Assembly: GCA_004794785.1 (NCBI GenBank) | Contig: SJOL01002831.1 | Span: 65,958 to 129,957 of the forward strand | Length of the DNA: 64,000 nucleotides | Source of the DNA: Opisthorchis felineus | Taxonomy: Eukaryota; Platyhelminthes; Trematoda; Opisthorchiida; Opisthorchiidae | Direction of reading: 5' to 3' | Shown: piece by piece, positions 41,350 through 52,050 of the stretch | How the letters are laid out: each line of letters opens with the position of its first letter | Numbering within the stretch: position 1 is the stretch's first letter | The notes under the pieces: generated by a model | Seen by the model: the letters and a program-made list of their open reading frames with translations, nothing else | Told to the model about the DNA's origin: nothing | The model's database searches: none | Program-made: the position numbers and the translations under genes

Positions 41350-41434
41350 TCAGTTGAAGAACATCATAAACGAGAGACTCACTTGAGTCTCCCGTGAAAA
41401 CCAAATTGATTTGCAAATGAGTGTATTTGTCGAA
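41350..41434 (+). mobile_element. Hammerhead-repeat fragment (second module only)
   Basis: CAGTTGAAGAACATCATAAA is followed by the compact hairpin GAGACTCACTTGAGTCTC, then AACCAAATTGATTTGCAAAT and GTGTATTTGTCGAA. It matches the post-ribozyme module of the full copies very closely but has no adjacent ribozyme. It helps define the downstream boundary of the unit. Confidence 0.75.
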
Positions 41435-43100
41435 AGCTCATCATTCTTTGTAAGCAATGGAATCCGAAAATTTATTGATTAGACGACAACCATTCTCCCA
41501 ACCGACCTTGGCAAGATAGGCTGTTCATGAAGTACTCAAAATGCCTGCTGTAAATTGAAAACTCATTCTTCGTGTTACTTCAATCGTCCTCTAATTGACC
41601 TCATCTTCAGGGCAAGGTACATCGGCAGAACCACGAGGCACTTCGGAACACAGATAGAAGAGCAGATATTGAAGTCGTTTGTCACAACACTGTCTCGCCA
41701 GTACTAGACATCTTTAAGACAGTGATCACATTGTAGACCCAAAGGCGAGTTTCGAAGTGATCGTTATGATTAATCACAGAAAAAAATTGAACATCGCTGA
41801 GACAGCTGCGACACAACATTTTAATACTCTTTCGTAAGCACAAAGCAACTGGTAACTAATACATCTTCACCTGGTAATCCATTCCATCCTATCATGTAAC
41901 TCTGTGGGACAGTCACATTCAGCCATGGCAGCGAGCTTTTTCCATTTTATCACGGAGATGGCGAAACTGACGCGGTTGGCTTTTTTGTCTACACGTAACT
42001 ACTCGATTTTATTCTTCAAGCTGAAGTTACTTGCTCTTCTTGGATGACCTGACCACTCATGCCAATCCTCACATGCAACATGACCTCGTGAAGCTTTGTG
42101 AATACATCCGGCTTTTTTAAGGCCGCTTGGCCGCTTACGTTGAAATTAAGTGTTGAGGTGGAATTGAGGTATTTGTGAACGAGATATATTACGCTCCAAA
42201 GCAGATCCTTTATGATCTCCTCAGTAGGAGCGAATTTTTCTCCCTTAGCTTCTTCCCTGAAACCAAAAACGTCCTCGTCGACTGGGAATTTTCATCAAGT
42301 CAGAAGCACTTACCCTGTCACCCATTTCGCGCGGCAACGAAATCTTGCGTAGACTGATTTAAAATTATCCGTGATTCAAAGGCAAATCAAGAATTTTCCC
42401 CTCACTTCCTCAGAGAATTCCTCAAACAAACTAATAGTTAGAGAGGCATCCCTTTCAAACTCATCAAGTCTGTTACTAAGTCAGGCTAACTAACACTTCA
42501 TATAGGGAACGTAAGAATAAAAATCTTCGTTCACTCAGTGGGATCCTTATAGCATTTTTTATCATACTTTTGCTTGTCACATTCGTTTTAATCAGTGCCT
42601 CGTAAAAATACACGAATGGGAGTTTTTTCCACCAACATACATCGACATTCGGGCAATAGATGCGAAAAGTGATTCAAGTCGGAATCAGAAGGAAAGGGCT
42701 GGAGAAACTTCCCTGATCCAGGTGATCTAATTTTCCCCCACGCATCCACCACGAAAAAGTTGAAACACCATGTGATCATGAAACGTTTCACAATAAGACA
42801 GTGAGAACACCGGATTTGCAGGATAAACTGCTTCTCTACACTCTTTTTCCGCAGCAAAGTGGGAGATAAGTAATACCATGCCGCTTACTACATTTCTATA
42901 ACTCTAAAACAGAATGACCGATCAATACACGTGTCTGCGTTTAGACTGAGCATATTGCACAAGGCAGCCTTGGTCAGACTACTAGGTCGTCCATTGGCTT
43001 TCTAGACTGTCCAAAGAGCGGCTGTATCCCAAAAAATCAATCAAAAGCAATAATAGCTTGTCTTTCTAAAGATTTTCATCGTCACTTGTTTAGACTTAAC
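41435..43100. other. Anonymous non-coding stretch
   Basis: No recognisable gene or repeat. Frames are under 90 codons, the largest at 42,588-42,857 minus. Confidence 0.4.
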
Positions 43101-43333
43101 ACACTACTCATGAGATTGCTGAAAACTCATCGAAAACCCACAACCGGTTCCGCCCTTCTTGGAGCTCATCAGCTAGACGCAATCCCCAAATTTTCGTCAA
43201 TTTTATGTTCTACTGAATGTGCTGCACCAGGCCACCTCGTCTTTTAGTTGAAGCGGGCCATCATAAAAGGGAGGTTTAACTGGATTCAGTTGAGTCTCCC
43301 ATCAAAAACAAATTTATATGCAATTGAGATCAC
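43101..43333. mobile_element. Rearranged hammerhead-bearing repeat
   Basis: The first part (43,101-about 43,250) is a minus-strand copy: closing arm, ribozyme motif, opening arm (CGTCAATTTTATG), then directly the CTGAATGTGCTGCACC module. In normal units these two are separated by the GAGATTCAACT hairpin module. The second part (about 43,255-43,333) is that hairpin module in the plus orientation (AGGTTTAACTGGATTCAGTT, GAGTCTCCCATCAAAA, AAATTTATATGCAATTGAG). So two fragments of the unit are joined in opposite orientation. Confidence 0.75.
43131..43186 (-). ncRNA. Hammerhead ribozyme motif, single core change
   Basis: The minus strand reads CTGATGAG (complement of 43,165-43,172), stem II CTCC-AAGAA-GGGC, then GGAAC where active cores have GAAAC, then CCGGTT before GTGGG. 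GUU is an allowed cleavage triplet. The GAA-to-GGA change hits conserved A13, and the first stem I pair is a G-G mismatch. Activity is unlikely, although it is the second-best preserved copy. Confidence 0.75.
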
Positions 43334-44599
43334 TTGTTGAATTCATTGCTTAGCACATTTGGGTATTTTAGTTGGAAGATGAATCAAGAGCGCTGATTTT
43401 CGGTTCTGTGTGTTTTCACGGATTATGTAAATTATTTTGTTTACTGGTTCTGGTTCAGCAATGTATGCTTCGTTAGAATGAGTTTGGGTCGTGAGAGTTT
43501 CAAAAAGCTACTCACAACACGCCTAATTGTCTACGTTTTATGATTTCGTTTTCAACGAACTGAAGCCCTAATGGAAGAACGTCTTTTCAAGTGCAACTAA
43601 GCCATAATGCTCCCCAGCTACTAGCTGAAAGGTAGTAGAATAAAGAGTGAACTATTACCTAAATGCTTGCTGGCTAAAAACCCCAGTGGAAATTTTCAGC
43701 TGATGACAGAATCGCCGTAGGTCGTTCCTCGGTTTTTCAGCATACTTCTTTATGCTAAGCAGGACTGAATCATAACTTATGCTTCGGGGTCATCAGATTT
43801 GCTCAATAAATATTTCCTAGTCTTTAGTTTCGAGAAAATTGAATAAATCGCTGGCGCCTGAGCCCGATCGGCTTGTAGTTAAACAGTGAACGCTTGTACA
43901 TTGTCAGCAGACGCAGGCGATCTGCGCAGAGCCAAATGTGGTGCTGCGCGCACGTCCTTGACACCCATGTACACCCGAGGAAGAAAATCAGCGGGCGAAG
44001 GTGCACAGGCCTGTCGCAAATCGTGGCATATGGTGGACACAGACACCGGTTAACTGCTTGTCATTGAGTTGCCGAAGTCATTCGTCAAGTCCCTTAAGTT
44101 TCAGCTTTATAATGCACATTCCCCAGCACAGCACTGTGCAAATGCGAAGAGCCACCATTAGCATACTGCTAAGGTGGTAATTGAAAACGTAGTCGTATTC
44201 CATTAACCCTGCGATCAATGATGCTGTCTGCCCTTTTTGCCAGATGAAAACATCCGGCAGATAGCCATCGAAAAACGGAAAACAGATTTTTCTTGGGTTC
44301 CATAAGGCCAGATTTTTCAGGTGAGTACTCTGGAGATAGTGAAGGCCGACCCTACTAAGTCACTTACGTCTATATTGTGCACAAGTCCACATGGTTAATG
44401 CTGCACTAAGGAGATTCAGCCACTTCCAAATCGCTTGCTTCTTTTCGGATGACGTAGTGCATTGATTCTCAAAGCTTTACTGATCCCCTTGGATAGTCAG
44501 CATTCATGCCGTTCTGCCGAATGCCGGGTTTTACGATGAACTGAATTGGAAGTCATCTGAAGGAATTCCGAATTCCATTCTTCAGTAGACCATGTGGGT
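43334..44599. other. Anonymous stretch before RTE remnant
   Basis: No gene assigned. The minus frame at 43,824-44,006 is anonymous. The part from about 44,400 may be the 3' end of the minus-strand RTE-like element that follows, but I could not recognise motifs in it. Confidence 0.35.
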
Positions 44600-46210
44600 T
44601 TCGGAAACTCGCTTCAAGTAATCTACTCATCGCAGTTTTTTGCCTAGTAGACTGCATTCAGCTTCAACTAAGTCCGTACTTGGAAAGACTTCGGTGTTTT
44701 GGATTCGCTTTGTCCTTTGAATCTTGTGCACACAGTGTAAGTGAAATCGGTCCAATTTTCGAAAATGGCACCTAGACTGAGTCCAGGTTTCGCTGACCTG
44801 CAGTAGTGAAGATAGTACGGTACACAGCAATCTTGATGCCTATAAGCGACTTATGCTTACTTAAGGCGACTCCCTCAAAGTGACCAAAGTAGTGCTTTCT
44901 TTTACAAATTATGCGTTTATTTCATTGCTACCTGTCAGGTCTCTTGATGGTGTACAGCTTGGACATGTGTTCGTATTTAGGCCCACCGGCTTTTGAGTGT
45001 GTTTGGAAATGGGTCGTCCGCAGAGCTCTGAGCTATAGCTTTACAAAATTTCAATGCAGTTTACTCGTTCTTCAGCTTTCTTATATCCAATTTGAATGAC
45101 TTATTCTCACTACTTTCCGAGAGCGATGCGTACTTTAGCACACACCAAGGAGTGAGTCGTATTGCGTCCATCTTGTTACTGCCCACTGGCATTTATTTAG
45201 GCGCCTTTATCCACTTCTTGAATGAGTCCACGTGACAAGCGATGTCCGAAGGACAGTAAACCGAGTGTTTTATTGAAAGTTCGAGTGCTTCACACACTCC
45301 TTTTAGTAGTAGAACTGTCATTGTTTATCCACATGAAACAGTTTTCAAACAGACCCAATATCTTCTTCTAGGTTTCCCAGTCTTTTCTAACCCACGCATT
45401 GAAACCGCTCAACAGAAAGAAGTGTCATAAAAGTGCCGATTTGTAAAAAGCCAGCAGCTGATCGTAGAATTTGTTCTTTTCTTCGCCTGAGTGCAACACT
45501 GCGAGGGCACAGGCACTGATAAATGTGGCAAAACTTGCCGTTGATGGTCAGAATCGGAGTGCCATCATTCTCGAATTGTTGCAGTACGACTGATTCATTA
45601 TCCTCTGATTCACGTGTTTTTCAACTGCTAATCCGATACCCTGTTTCCATCAGCTGCCAGCCTCCCTTAGCTTTCCTTAATCAACCAGTATGGTCTCACT
45701 TATTGCGACGAGATCAATCTTGTAGTGTTTGGGTACTTTTGAAACAGCAGCAGTTCGCCTTTCAAGCCAACAGTCCCCACTCTCCAGGTCTCAGATCGTA
45801 GGAACGTCTTCCATCTCTCCACAGTCCGCATCATCTGCGAAGATGTGATGCTCTTCTGAAAGCTTGGCCTGGAAACAGGGGCTTATTTTGTGTACTCTAG
45901 CTCGAGCCTTTGACGTTAAGGTCTAACCCATAAGCCACTGGGTGGCTGACCTAGCCCGTGGGTGAAGGGAGAACGAAATGCAAGTCCGTCTGTTAATGCC
46001 ACTGTGCACAGCAGGTGCTTTTGAGAACCCTGGCTCTTGGTTTTTAAAAGTACTTCGACCATACTGAAAAATTCCCCGGGGATCACGGTCACCATCTGAG
46101 TGATCGGAGTGTGCGGTTTTTAGGACCGATCGCTTCTAGCCCACCTTTCTTCAGGAAGAGGCAGCACAGCTCTTCCATAAAAATGGATAGGCCGGTCGCT
46201 TGGAAGAAAT
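44600..46210 (-). mobile_element. Decayed RTE-like retrotransposon, deleted RT core
   Basis: On the minus strand, in 5'-to-3' order: KHYKIDLVAISET (45,690-45,731), the start of an APE-type endonuclease with its conserved SET; GGWQLMETGY (about 45,640-45,665); GKFCHIYQCLCP (about 45,505-45,545) in place of the YAP segment; FLLSGFNAWV (45,385-45,421) in place of LGDFNARVG, with the catalytic Asp lost; and after only about 350 bp SETWTQSRCHFRKLDRFHLH (44,715-44,790), the C-terminus after the RT. Most of the RT domain is deleted. The 5' segment 45,830-46,210 is probably its leader. Multiple stops and frameshifts; inactive. Confidence 0.7.
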
Positions 46211-49085
46211 ACCTCCATATTCTTACAATCCTGTCTCAGTGAACAGCATGGCCTAACCCCTACGCCGCTTCGTAATACGATTTCGCATAGTGTAATCAAT
46301 CGCTACTCTTCTTTGGACAGCTACTCATCGATCTTTCTGGTATCGCTGAGCCTTAAAGTAACAGTAGGCTGTGTAACCGACAGAATTATTACAACATTGA
46401 TACACGGCTACCATGACAAACTAGCAGTCTTGGGTCGGACAAGAAGTATGCCACGCAACCAAAACAAAATCTTTCTGGCAGGTGCACCAGAAGAAATCTA
46501 CTGGATGTGTTGTTTGGCCCTACCAAGATACCTAATACCTACTACCAAAATTTAACTAATAGGTCCACAGATTTCATCTTAAGTATTACGCTTACCTTTC
46601 GATTATATATCTCAGTCCTATAGCGCAAATTCTCGCATTGCAACTCCAGACGCCCGACAGGCGAGACAAGAATGTTACTACGAGTACCACTCTATCACAT
46701 GCCAAGTGAACCGGAATCAGGCAAATATATATACACTGGCGCGATGGAATGACTGCGTGTGCTCGGTGCCTCAAACGGCAACCCACTAGCACTCCTGCTT
46801 AAGTTGTCTGAAAGGCACGTCAACCAGATAAATCTTTATGTGGCAATAGGTATCCACTGCCAATGAACGCTAATTGGAACGAAACTCCAGCTCGGTGCTT
46901 ACCGGCTTTGCTGTCGACTAACTTGACCAATGGTACCGGAGTGGGAGGCAAAGGCTAAAAGAAAGAAAGACACAAGAATGGAGTGGACAACATTTAAACC
47001 GAAAGTTATCAAAGCTGTCAAGCGCCGGGGATTATATTATATTACGCGATTTGTTGTGCTCTACGATGTCAAAGAATCGGGAAGAATGCAAAAGTTCTGC
47101 GCGTTTCGACTGAAGGTAAAGGTCTAACGGGAAAAATTTGCCTGCGTAGGCCACAGTCACTGCTGCGGAAGAATATGAGTGAAAAATGGACAATGCTTTT
47201 TAAATGAGACTGTCAAAAAGCCAACTGTGATTCAAACAATGTACCACGGCCGGAAATTGACAATAGGCTACTCCGGTTAGAGAACCCAAGGCGAAAATGT
47301 GATGCCCACCACCGACAAATGGATTCCAGCAGTCATAACACATAGCACCAAAATGGACCAATCTGCACAAATCCAGAATGGTAATAACTCTCAAGAATAA
47401 GTTTGCAAACTCTGTACAAGGAAGAGAGTGATTGGAATAGCCAATAATTTACTGGAATTATCCAGAATTTTGAGGCGTTTCAAATGGATTCACAAAAGTC
47501 TCCGTGTGGAACGCTTAACCAGTGTGCAAGAGCCTTATAGCTACCACTGACAATGTTAAAGACAATGATGAGTGGAGAAAATAATTTTAAGTAGATACGC
47601 CCTTAAATGTGATGCCTCTAATCCTTCTCAAAGGCCTCAGACCTCAAGGGGAATGTAAACAGTACACACTAGTTTTACAGGGGCATGCTGATGAAAACGA
47701 TCTCGCTGAGATACGTAAATTTACTGAAAATAACGAACACAGTTTATATATTTTTCATCATTATATTTGGAACGTTTGGCAAGTATCTCATTTACTATAC
47801 CAGTGTGAGATCATGTTTCATTTCGCAGTATGATGGATATGACCCAGAAGCTAAAGGTGTATAGTTAGTTCCTAGCATCGTTAGCAGCGGAAAGTAATAA
47901 GATTACAAATAACAATCAATGGAGTAGAGAGGAAGACAAAATTAAGCCTGGGTAATGCAGCGCTAGGTATAAAACGACGTTACATTGGAGTTAATTATTC
48001 TCCTATAGAGCTACCGCATAATGGAATAGTCCCACAGAATGAACTGCAAATGATGCGTTCTGTGCAATCTTACCTGACTGTTCGTCTTCCAGCCTGAGAA
48101 ATACGCGTGTCTGTAACGCGGTGTCACTCAGAACTGGCTGAGTTAAGTAGAGTTGGAGCTAACAGGAAGCGACAGGGAAGTGGGTCTGCTAAACGGAAAA
48201 GTCACAAGCCATTTTTCCATACGCACAATGGACTCACCCTTTCGTGGCATAGGGACTTAGTAATTATTTCGCCCACTAACTGGGTGGTCAAAAGCCTCAA
48301 GAGATAGGCATGAAAAGTATTTTAATCCACATACTTCTTTGTTCTTACTTGGAAGTTTAACACTCCGCAAAAACTGGAAAGATCGCTAGCATTTTCTGCC
48401 GATTTAAGGCCACCCTATGCCAGCTTAGTTGTGGAGGAATTCGTCTGAAAATGTTCCACAACCCCCTTGTAGGCAGAAATCATGAAGCAATGAAAGAACT
48501 TTTCCCTGATAAAAACAATATAACGATGAATGCCGCATTTGTTTGACGAGTTATCATTGTATGGTGGAAGTGCGCAAGATACCAAAACTCTAAGTTGCAT
48601 TGAAGTATGCCGCAAAATATTCCCTTGGAACCGCGCAGTTCGTTTCATTTTCTCAGGTAAACAAAAGCACATAGCATGATTAGTTCCGCGTGTTGCAAGC
48701 TCCACACTGCCATTTTGGAAAAATTCGTGAATTCACACATTCGAAAACACTGAGACGACTTATCAAAAAGCAGTCGAACTAACGGGATTCCAAATACCAA
48801 TGGGAGCATAGTGGAATTATCACCAGCACAACTCCAAGCCCAAAAGAGCACGTCCTCTTATATTCTCGTGGTAATGAACCTGTCATTTCCATCAACACAA
48901 ATTTTTCCTCACTTAAATTTACTTCGGTATGTATTGTGTTCTTTGGCCCCAATAAGTTGGTCTCCCTTGTTTTAGGTAGAGATGATCCCTAAGTCTGGTT
49001 GAGAACACCGTACGCCCTTATTAGAAAACATACCAGGCTTTGTGTCAGTATTGTCACTCTTTTTTATCCTCTGAGAAGAAGCCTT
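46211..49085. other. Anonymous stretch between retroelement remnants
   Basis: No gene assigned. The 48.1-49.0 kb part lies downstream of the Penelope-like RT on the minus strand and could contain its degraded endonuclease, but I could not see a GIY-YIG motif. Frames such as 48,415-48,705 minus (96 codons) and 46,313-46,555 plus are anonymous. Confidence 0.35.
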
Positions 49086-49970
49086 GCGTAGTTTGGTTTT
49101 CCCGTCGCGTTTGTCAGGAATGCCAGATTTCTTTCAAGCAAAAGCACACTATCTAGGACTTCAGCTGCTCTTGTGAACGATTTTTTACCACTTTCTTTTG
49201 TGCTTCAACAAGCTGAAAATGGAAAACTACACATAAGGACTAGATTTTTCGTGAACAGATTTTAACAGATCCATCAATCCTATGTGTAACGAAAGAGTCC
49301 AACCGCAGCAATGAGTCAGTGGGTTGCAGCAAAATTTGAGTCGACTGTTGTTCACATTGCGAATCGACTCCCGACAATTGTAACTGTCTTTGGGCACCAC
49401 CAAAATATCATCTGTTAAGCGCACTAGTGAACCAACCCCTAACTTTTCCCTGATTTAATTCTGAAAATGTATGCTGAAACTGAATTTAGTAAACAGTTCA
49501 CCGTCATACCGTTGACTAGTCGGTGTGACAAATTCGAGAACTTAAACTGTCATTTCCGAAACGAAAAGAAAATTCTCAGACTTCATCACGTACACAGAGG
49601 ATCCATGGTGGTAGTAATGAGACATTGATGAAAAGTGACTGCAAATTCACTAAGCATGCGTTCATTTTTTAGTTCAGGACTTTCTAACTCGTCAGCAATG
49701 ACCATCAAGCTTTTATCACTGAACGGGGTAACCTTCCAAAGTATCAAACAGCCATTTTTCTGTGAAGAGTTTGAAATAGCGAAACAAACATCCGAGGCTT
49801 CGGATGCTCGTAAAGCTCAAGTCTTTGCCAACCAATTGAATGTAGATATCTGTGTCTCCTCAACACTGCAACGAAGTTCGTGAAGCGACTGGAGGTGATT
49901 CGCATTTCGACTTTCTACATTACTGAGGAATATTTTAATGTGTTCTTGGTCAGTGGTTGCTAAATCTGCT
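49086..49970 (-). mobile_element. Decayed Penelope-like element reverse transcriptase
   Basis: Minus-strand translation gives a row of RT blocks in the right order. LRCSVEETQISTFNWLAK (near 49,825-49,880) stands for the RPIVS...LAKWL region. NGCLILWKVTPFSDKSLMVI (49,697-49,756) stands for the SFDV.SLFT block. LVRLTDDILVV (49,395-49,427) is the YVDD catalytic box with both Asp kept. LLRLDSFVTHRIDGSVKI (49,258-49,311), in a shifted frame, stands for LPFLD..V.R..DGS. The LPFLD block is characteristic of Penelope-like elements. At least one stop, a missing MGSPL block and several frameshifts show decay. It is relevant to the hammerhead repeats, since Penelope-like elements are known carriers of such ribozymes. 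The plus frame at 49,635-49,883 is only its antisense. Confidence 0.75.
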
Positions 49971-51758
49971 GTTCATTTTCACCTCTAAAAATATCAGCTT
50001 AAATCGAATAGGACTGTCCACTACGTCCTATATTTATGCAACTGCCTGCGGCTGAGGAAAAAGTTATAGCCCATCCGGAAACACTTTGGACACATTGGAC
50101 ACACGGAATGGCGGCTGTTCACCAGATTACACGAAAACAAACTTGCTGCCAACGGATATGAACAGTGGTCTCTCGCCTCCACTCACGAAGTTCACGGCGA
50201 ATACGAGGGTAACCGGGGCAACGTTCAAGCACCAACTAAGTAGTAATAGAAAAGAAACATGAATTTTTGGGGACGCGGTAACTCATCGAACAATTTCTCG
50301 ACAAACACATTGGCTTTGACGCAGTTAACCCGATTTATCCAATTACAAAGAGACGACGGAACCACTGAGTAGGAAATATGAGACAGCTCCCGAGGAAAAC
50401 TAACATACAGAGGGAACCTAAATCAACTGATGAAATAATTTGACTGGAATATACATCTAAAAATAACGCACACAAACACTCCAAAGTTACAAAGTAGAAC
50501 AGGACAAAACCACTGAGGCACGAAAAGCATCCGGCTAACCGATCAGTCGTAACACGAATTGCCTACAGCACACAAAGGGACGCGGAAGGAAATCTTCCAA
50601 AAGGAAGATTAAGCCAGCCAATCAAATGCAAGAAAACTATAACAGAACGGAACGACAAACGCAAGCGGATATTTTGAATGAAAGAAGGAAATCACTAGAA
50701 ACCGCTAGAGTACAACTAATCAATAAAACCCAATGCAAACGGCAAATTTACCGATTAGAACAAAACAAAGGAAGTGTCTAAAAAGTTATATCCAACGAGC
50801 CAATCAAAATAGCTCAAATAAAAAATGACGCATCGCGTAATGCGGAACCGAGTGCGATATATAACATATTAGGCCAAATCAAAATAGGCAGATAATGACG
50901 GAATACATCCTCAACCACTTGTGGATGATATCTTCTAGACTGATCGCGAAACCTTCACAATCCACTTGACTGGCTCCGGGTACAAATCAGCGACTAGGAT
51001 AGGAATCAGTGACGTCCCAACTTTCCTTTACACAGTTCCTCCTATCCAAGCCCGTTGACTCTGCCTGTCTAGTCCGAAGAACGGAGCACTTTCTACTCTG
51101 GTAAGGGCTCACCAGCAATACGACTGCAAGGCCATGCCAGGTTTAAACTCCGGACTTTTGACATACTGGGCCAGTGTGCTGCACGGCTTCATCAGCGCAC
51201 AGCGGAGGAATCCAACTCGTTACGTGAAAGCTTAAGCCGCTGTTGGGCAAAAATATATCAAATATAAACACTCATCCACTTCTTCATGCCAAACATATCC
51301 TTGGGGTAATCGAAAAAGCTATGTTGTCAGTAGCTTTGCAGATGATACTCGTAATTTCTGTATTTCCTTCCATTATTGTTGGTAGCAGTAGTATGCAGTA
51401 AACCATATGTGGTCATTCAGTGCACACACGCAAATGACCTTCGGAACCTACTGCAACTTCTTTCCTGTGAATGTGCGTAAAGCATACCTGTTCAATTTAC
51501 GTGACTTTATAATATTTGTTCAAACATGACTTCCTTGCCAAGGTAGTTAAATTCCCAATTCCCGAGGCCGTTCCGCACAAGTCTGAGAATATGTTTGTTC
51601 TTCAGTTGAGCTGTCATGAAACAGGTCCATCCATTTATGACTTTTTGATCGTTTTTTAGTACTCAGTGTCAGTCTACAGTGCAGTATATGTTTCATCGTT
51701 GTGAGACTTGGAACGTTTAGGCAAAGCAGGATTTTGATGGAAATTTCCGTCTTGTCAT
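49971..51758. other. Anonymous stretch with strand-asymmetric block
   Basis: No gene assigned. The interval 50,270-50,900 is rich in A and poor in T on the plus strand, with no long frame. It contains a perfect hairpin at 50,591-50,610. The composition shift suggests a decayed transcribed or retro-inserted segment, but I recognise no family. Confidence 0.4.
50591..50610. repeat. Perfect 8-bp hairpin
   Basis: AATCTTCC, loop AAAA, GGAAGATT, within the A-rich block. It may be chance. Confidence 0.5.
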
Positions 51759-52050
51759 TCTATGCTGAACTATGAAGCGCTGTACAGCTGCTTCATTCTC
51801 ATTGGGGATCATCAGCAGTGTGTATATCACGAAACTCAGAGAGTTTCGAACCCGCGATCTTCCGGCTAGTAGCTTGAACACTTCACCGCTTGACCACAGG
51901 CGGATGATCAGCGTTGTGACTAACTCGCACTTAGACAGGATATAGCACCGCTCATTCTTCAGTCACGGGTTCTAGACTCTCTGGAGTTTCGTGAGAGACG
52001 CACTGCTGATGACTTTCAATAAAGGTAACACGACTTTGCCATGCTTCTGG
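51759..52050. mobile_element. Fold-back tRNA-like element, best-preserved module
   Basis: The left arm (GCGCTGTACAGCTGCTTCAT, then GATCATCAGCAGTG, then CACGAAACTCAGAGAGTTT) is mirrored by the right arm (GACTCTCTGGAGTTTCGTGA, then CGCACTGCTGATGA, then TCAATAAAGGTA). Between them the minus strand carries a tRNA-like module: A box TGGTCAAGCGGT (complement of 51,885-51,896) and B box GGGTTCGAAACTC (complement of 51,841-51,853), spaced as in tRNA-derived SINEs. The central CTTAGACAGGATATAGC motif is shared with the copies at 11.97 and 13.64 kb. Such boxes would recruit RNA polymerase III if functional. Non-coding. Confidence 0.7.

Noticed and set aside
41336..41352. Hammerhead suggested by CTCATCAG on the plus strand
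   Set aside because: No stem II or GAAA box lies at the required distance on either strand. It adjoins the ribozyme-less module.
45523..45801. 92-codon plus frame as a gene
   Set aside because: It is antisense to the endonuclease part of the RTE-like element.
49635..49883. 82-codon plus frame as a gene
   Set aside because: It is the antisense of the Penelope-like RT remnant, whose conserved motifs read on the minus strand.
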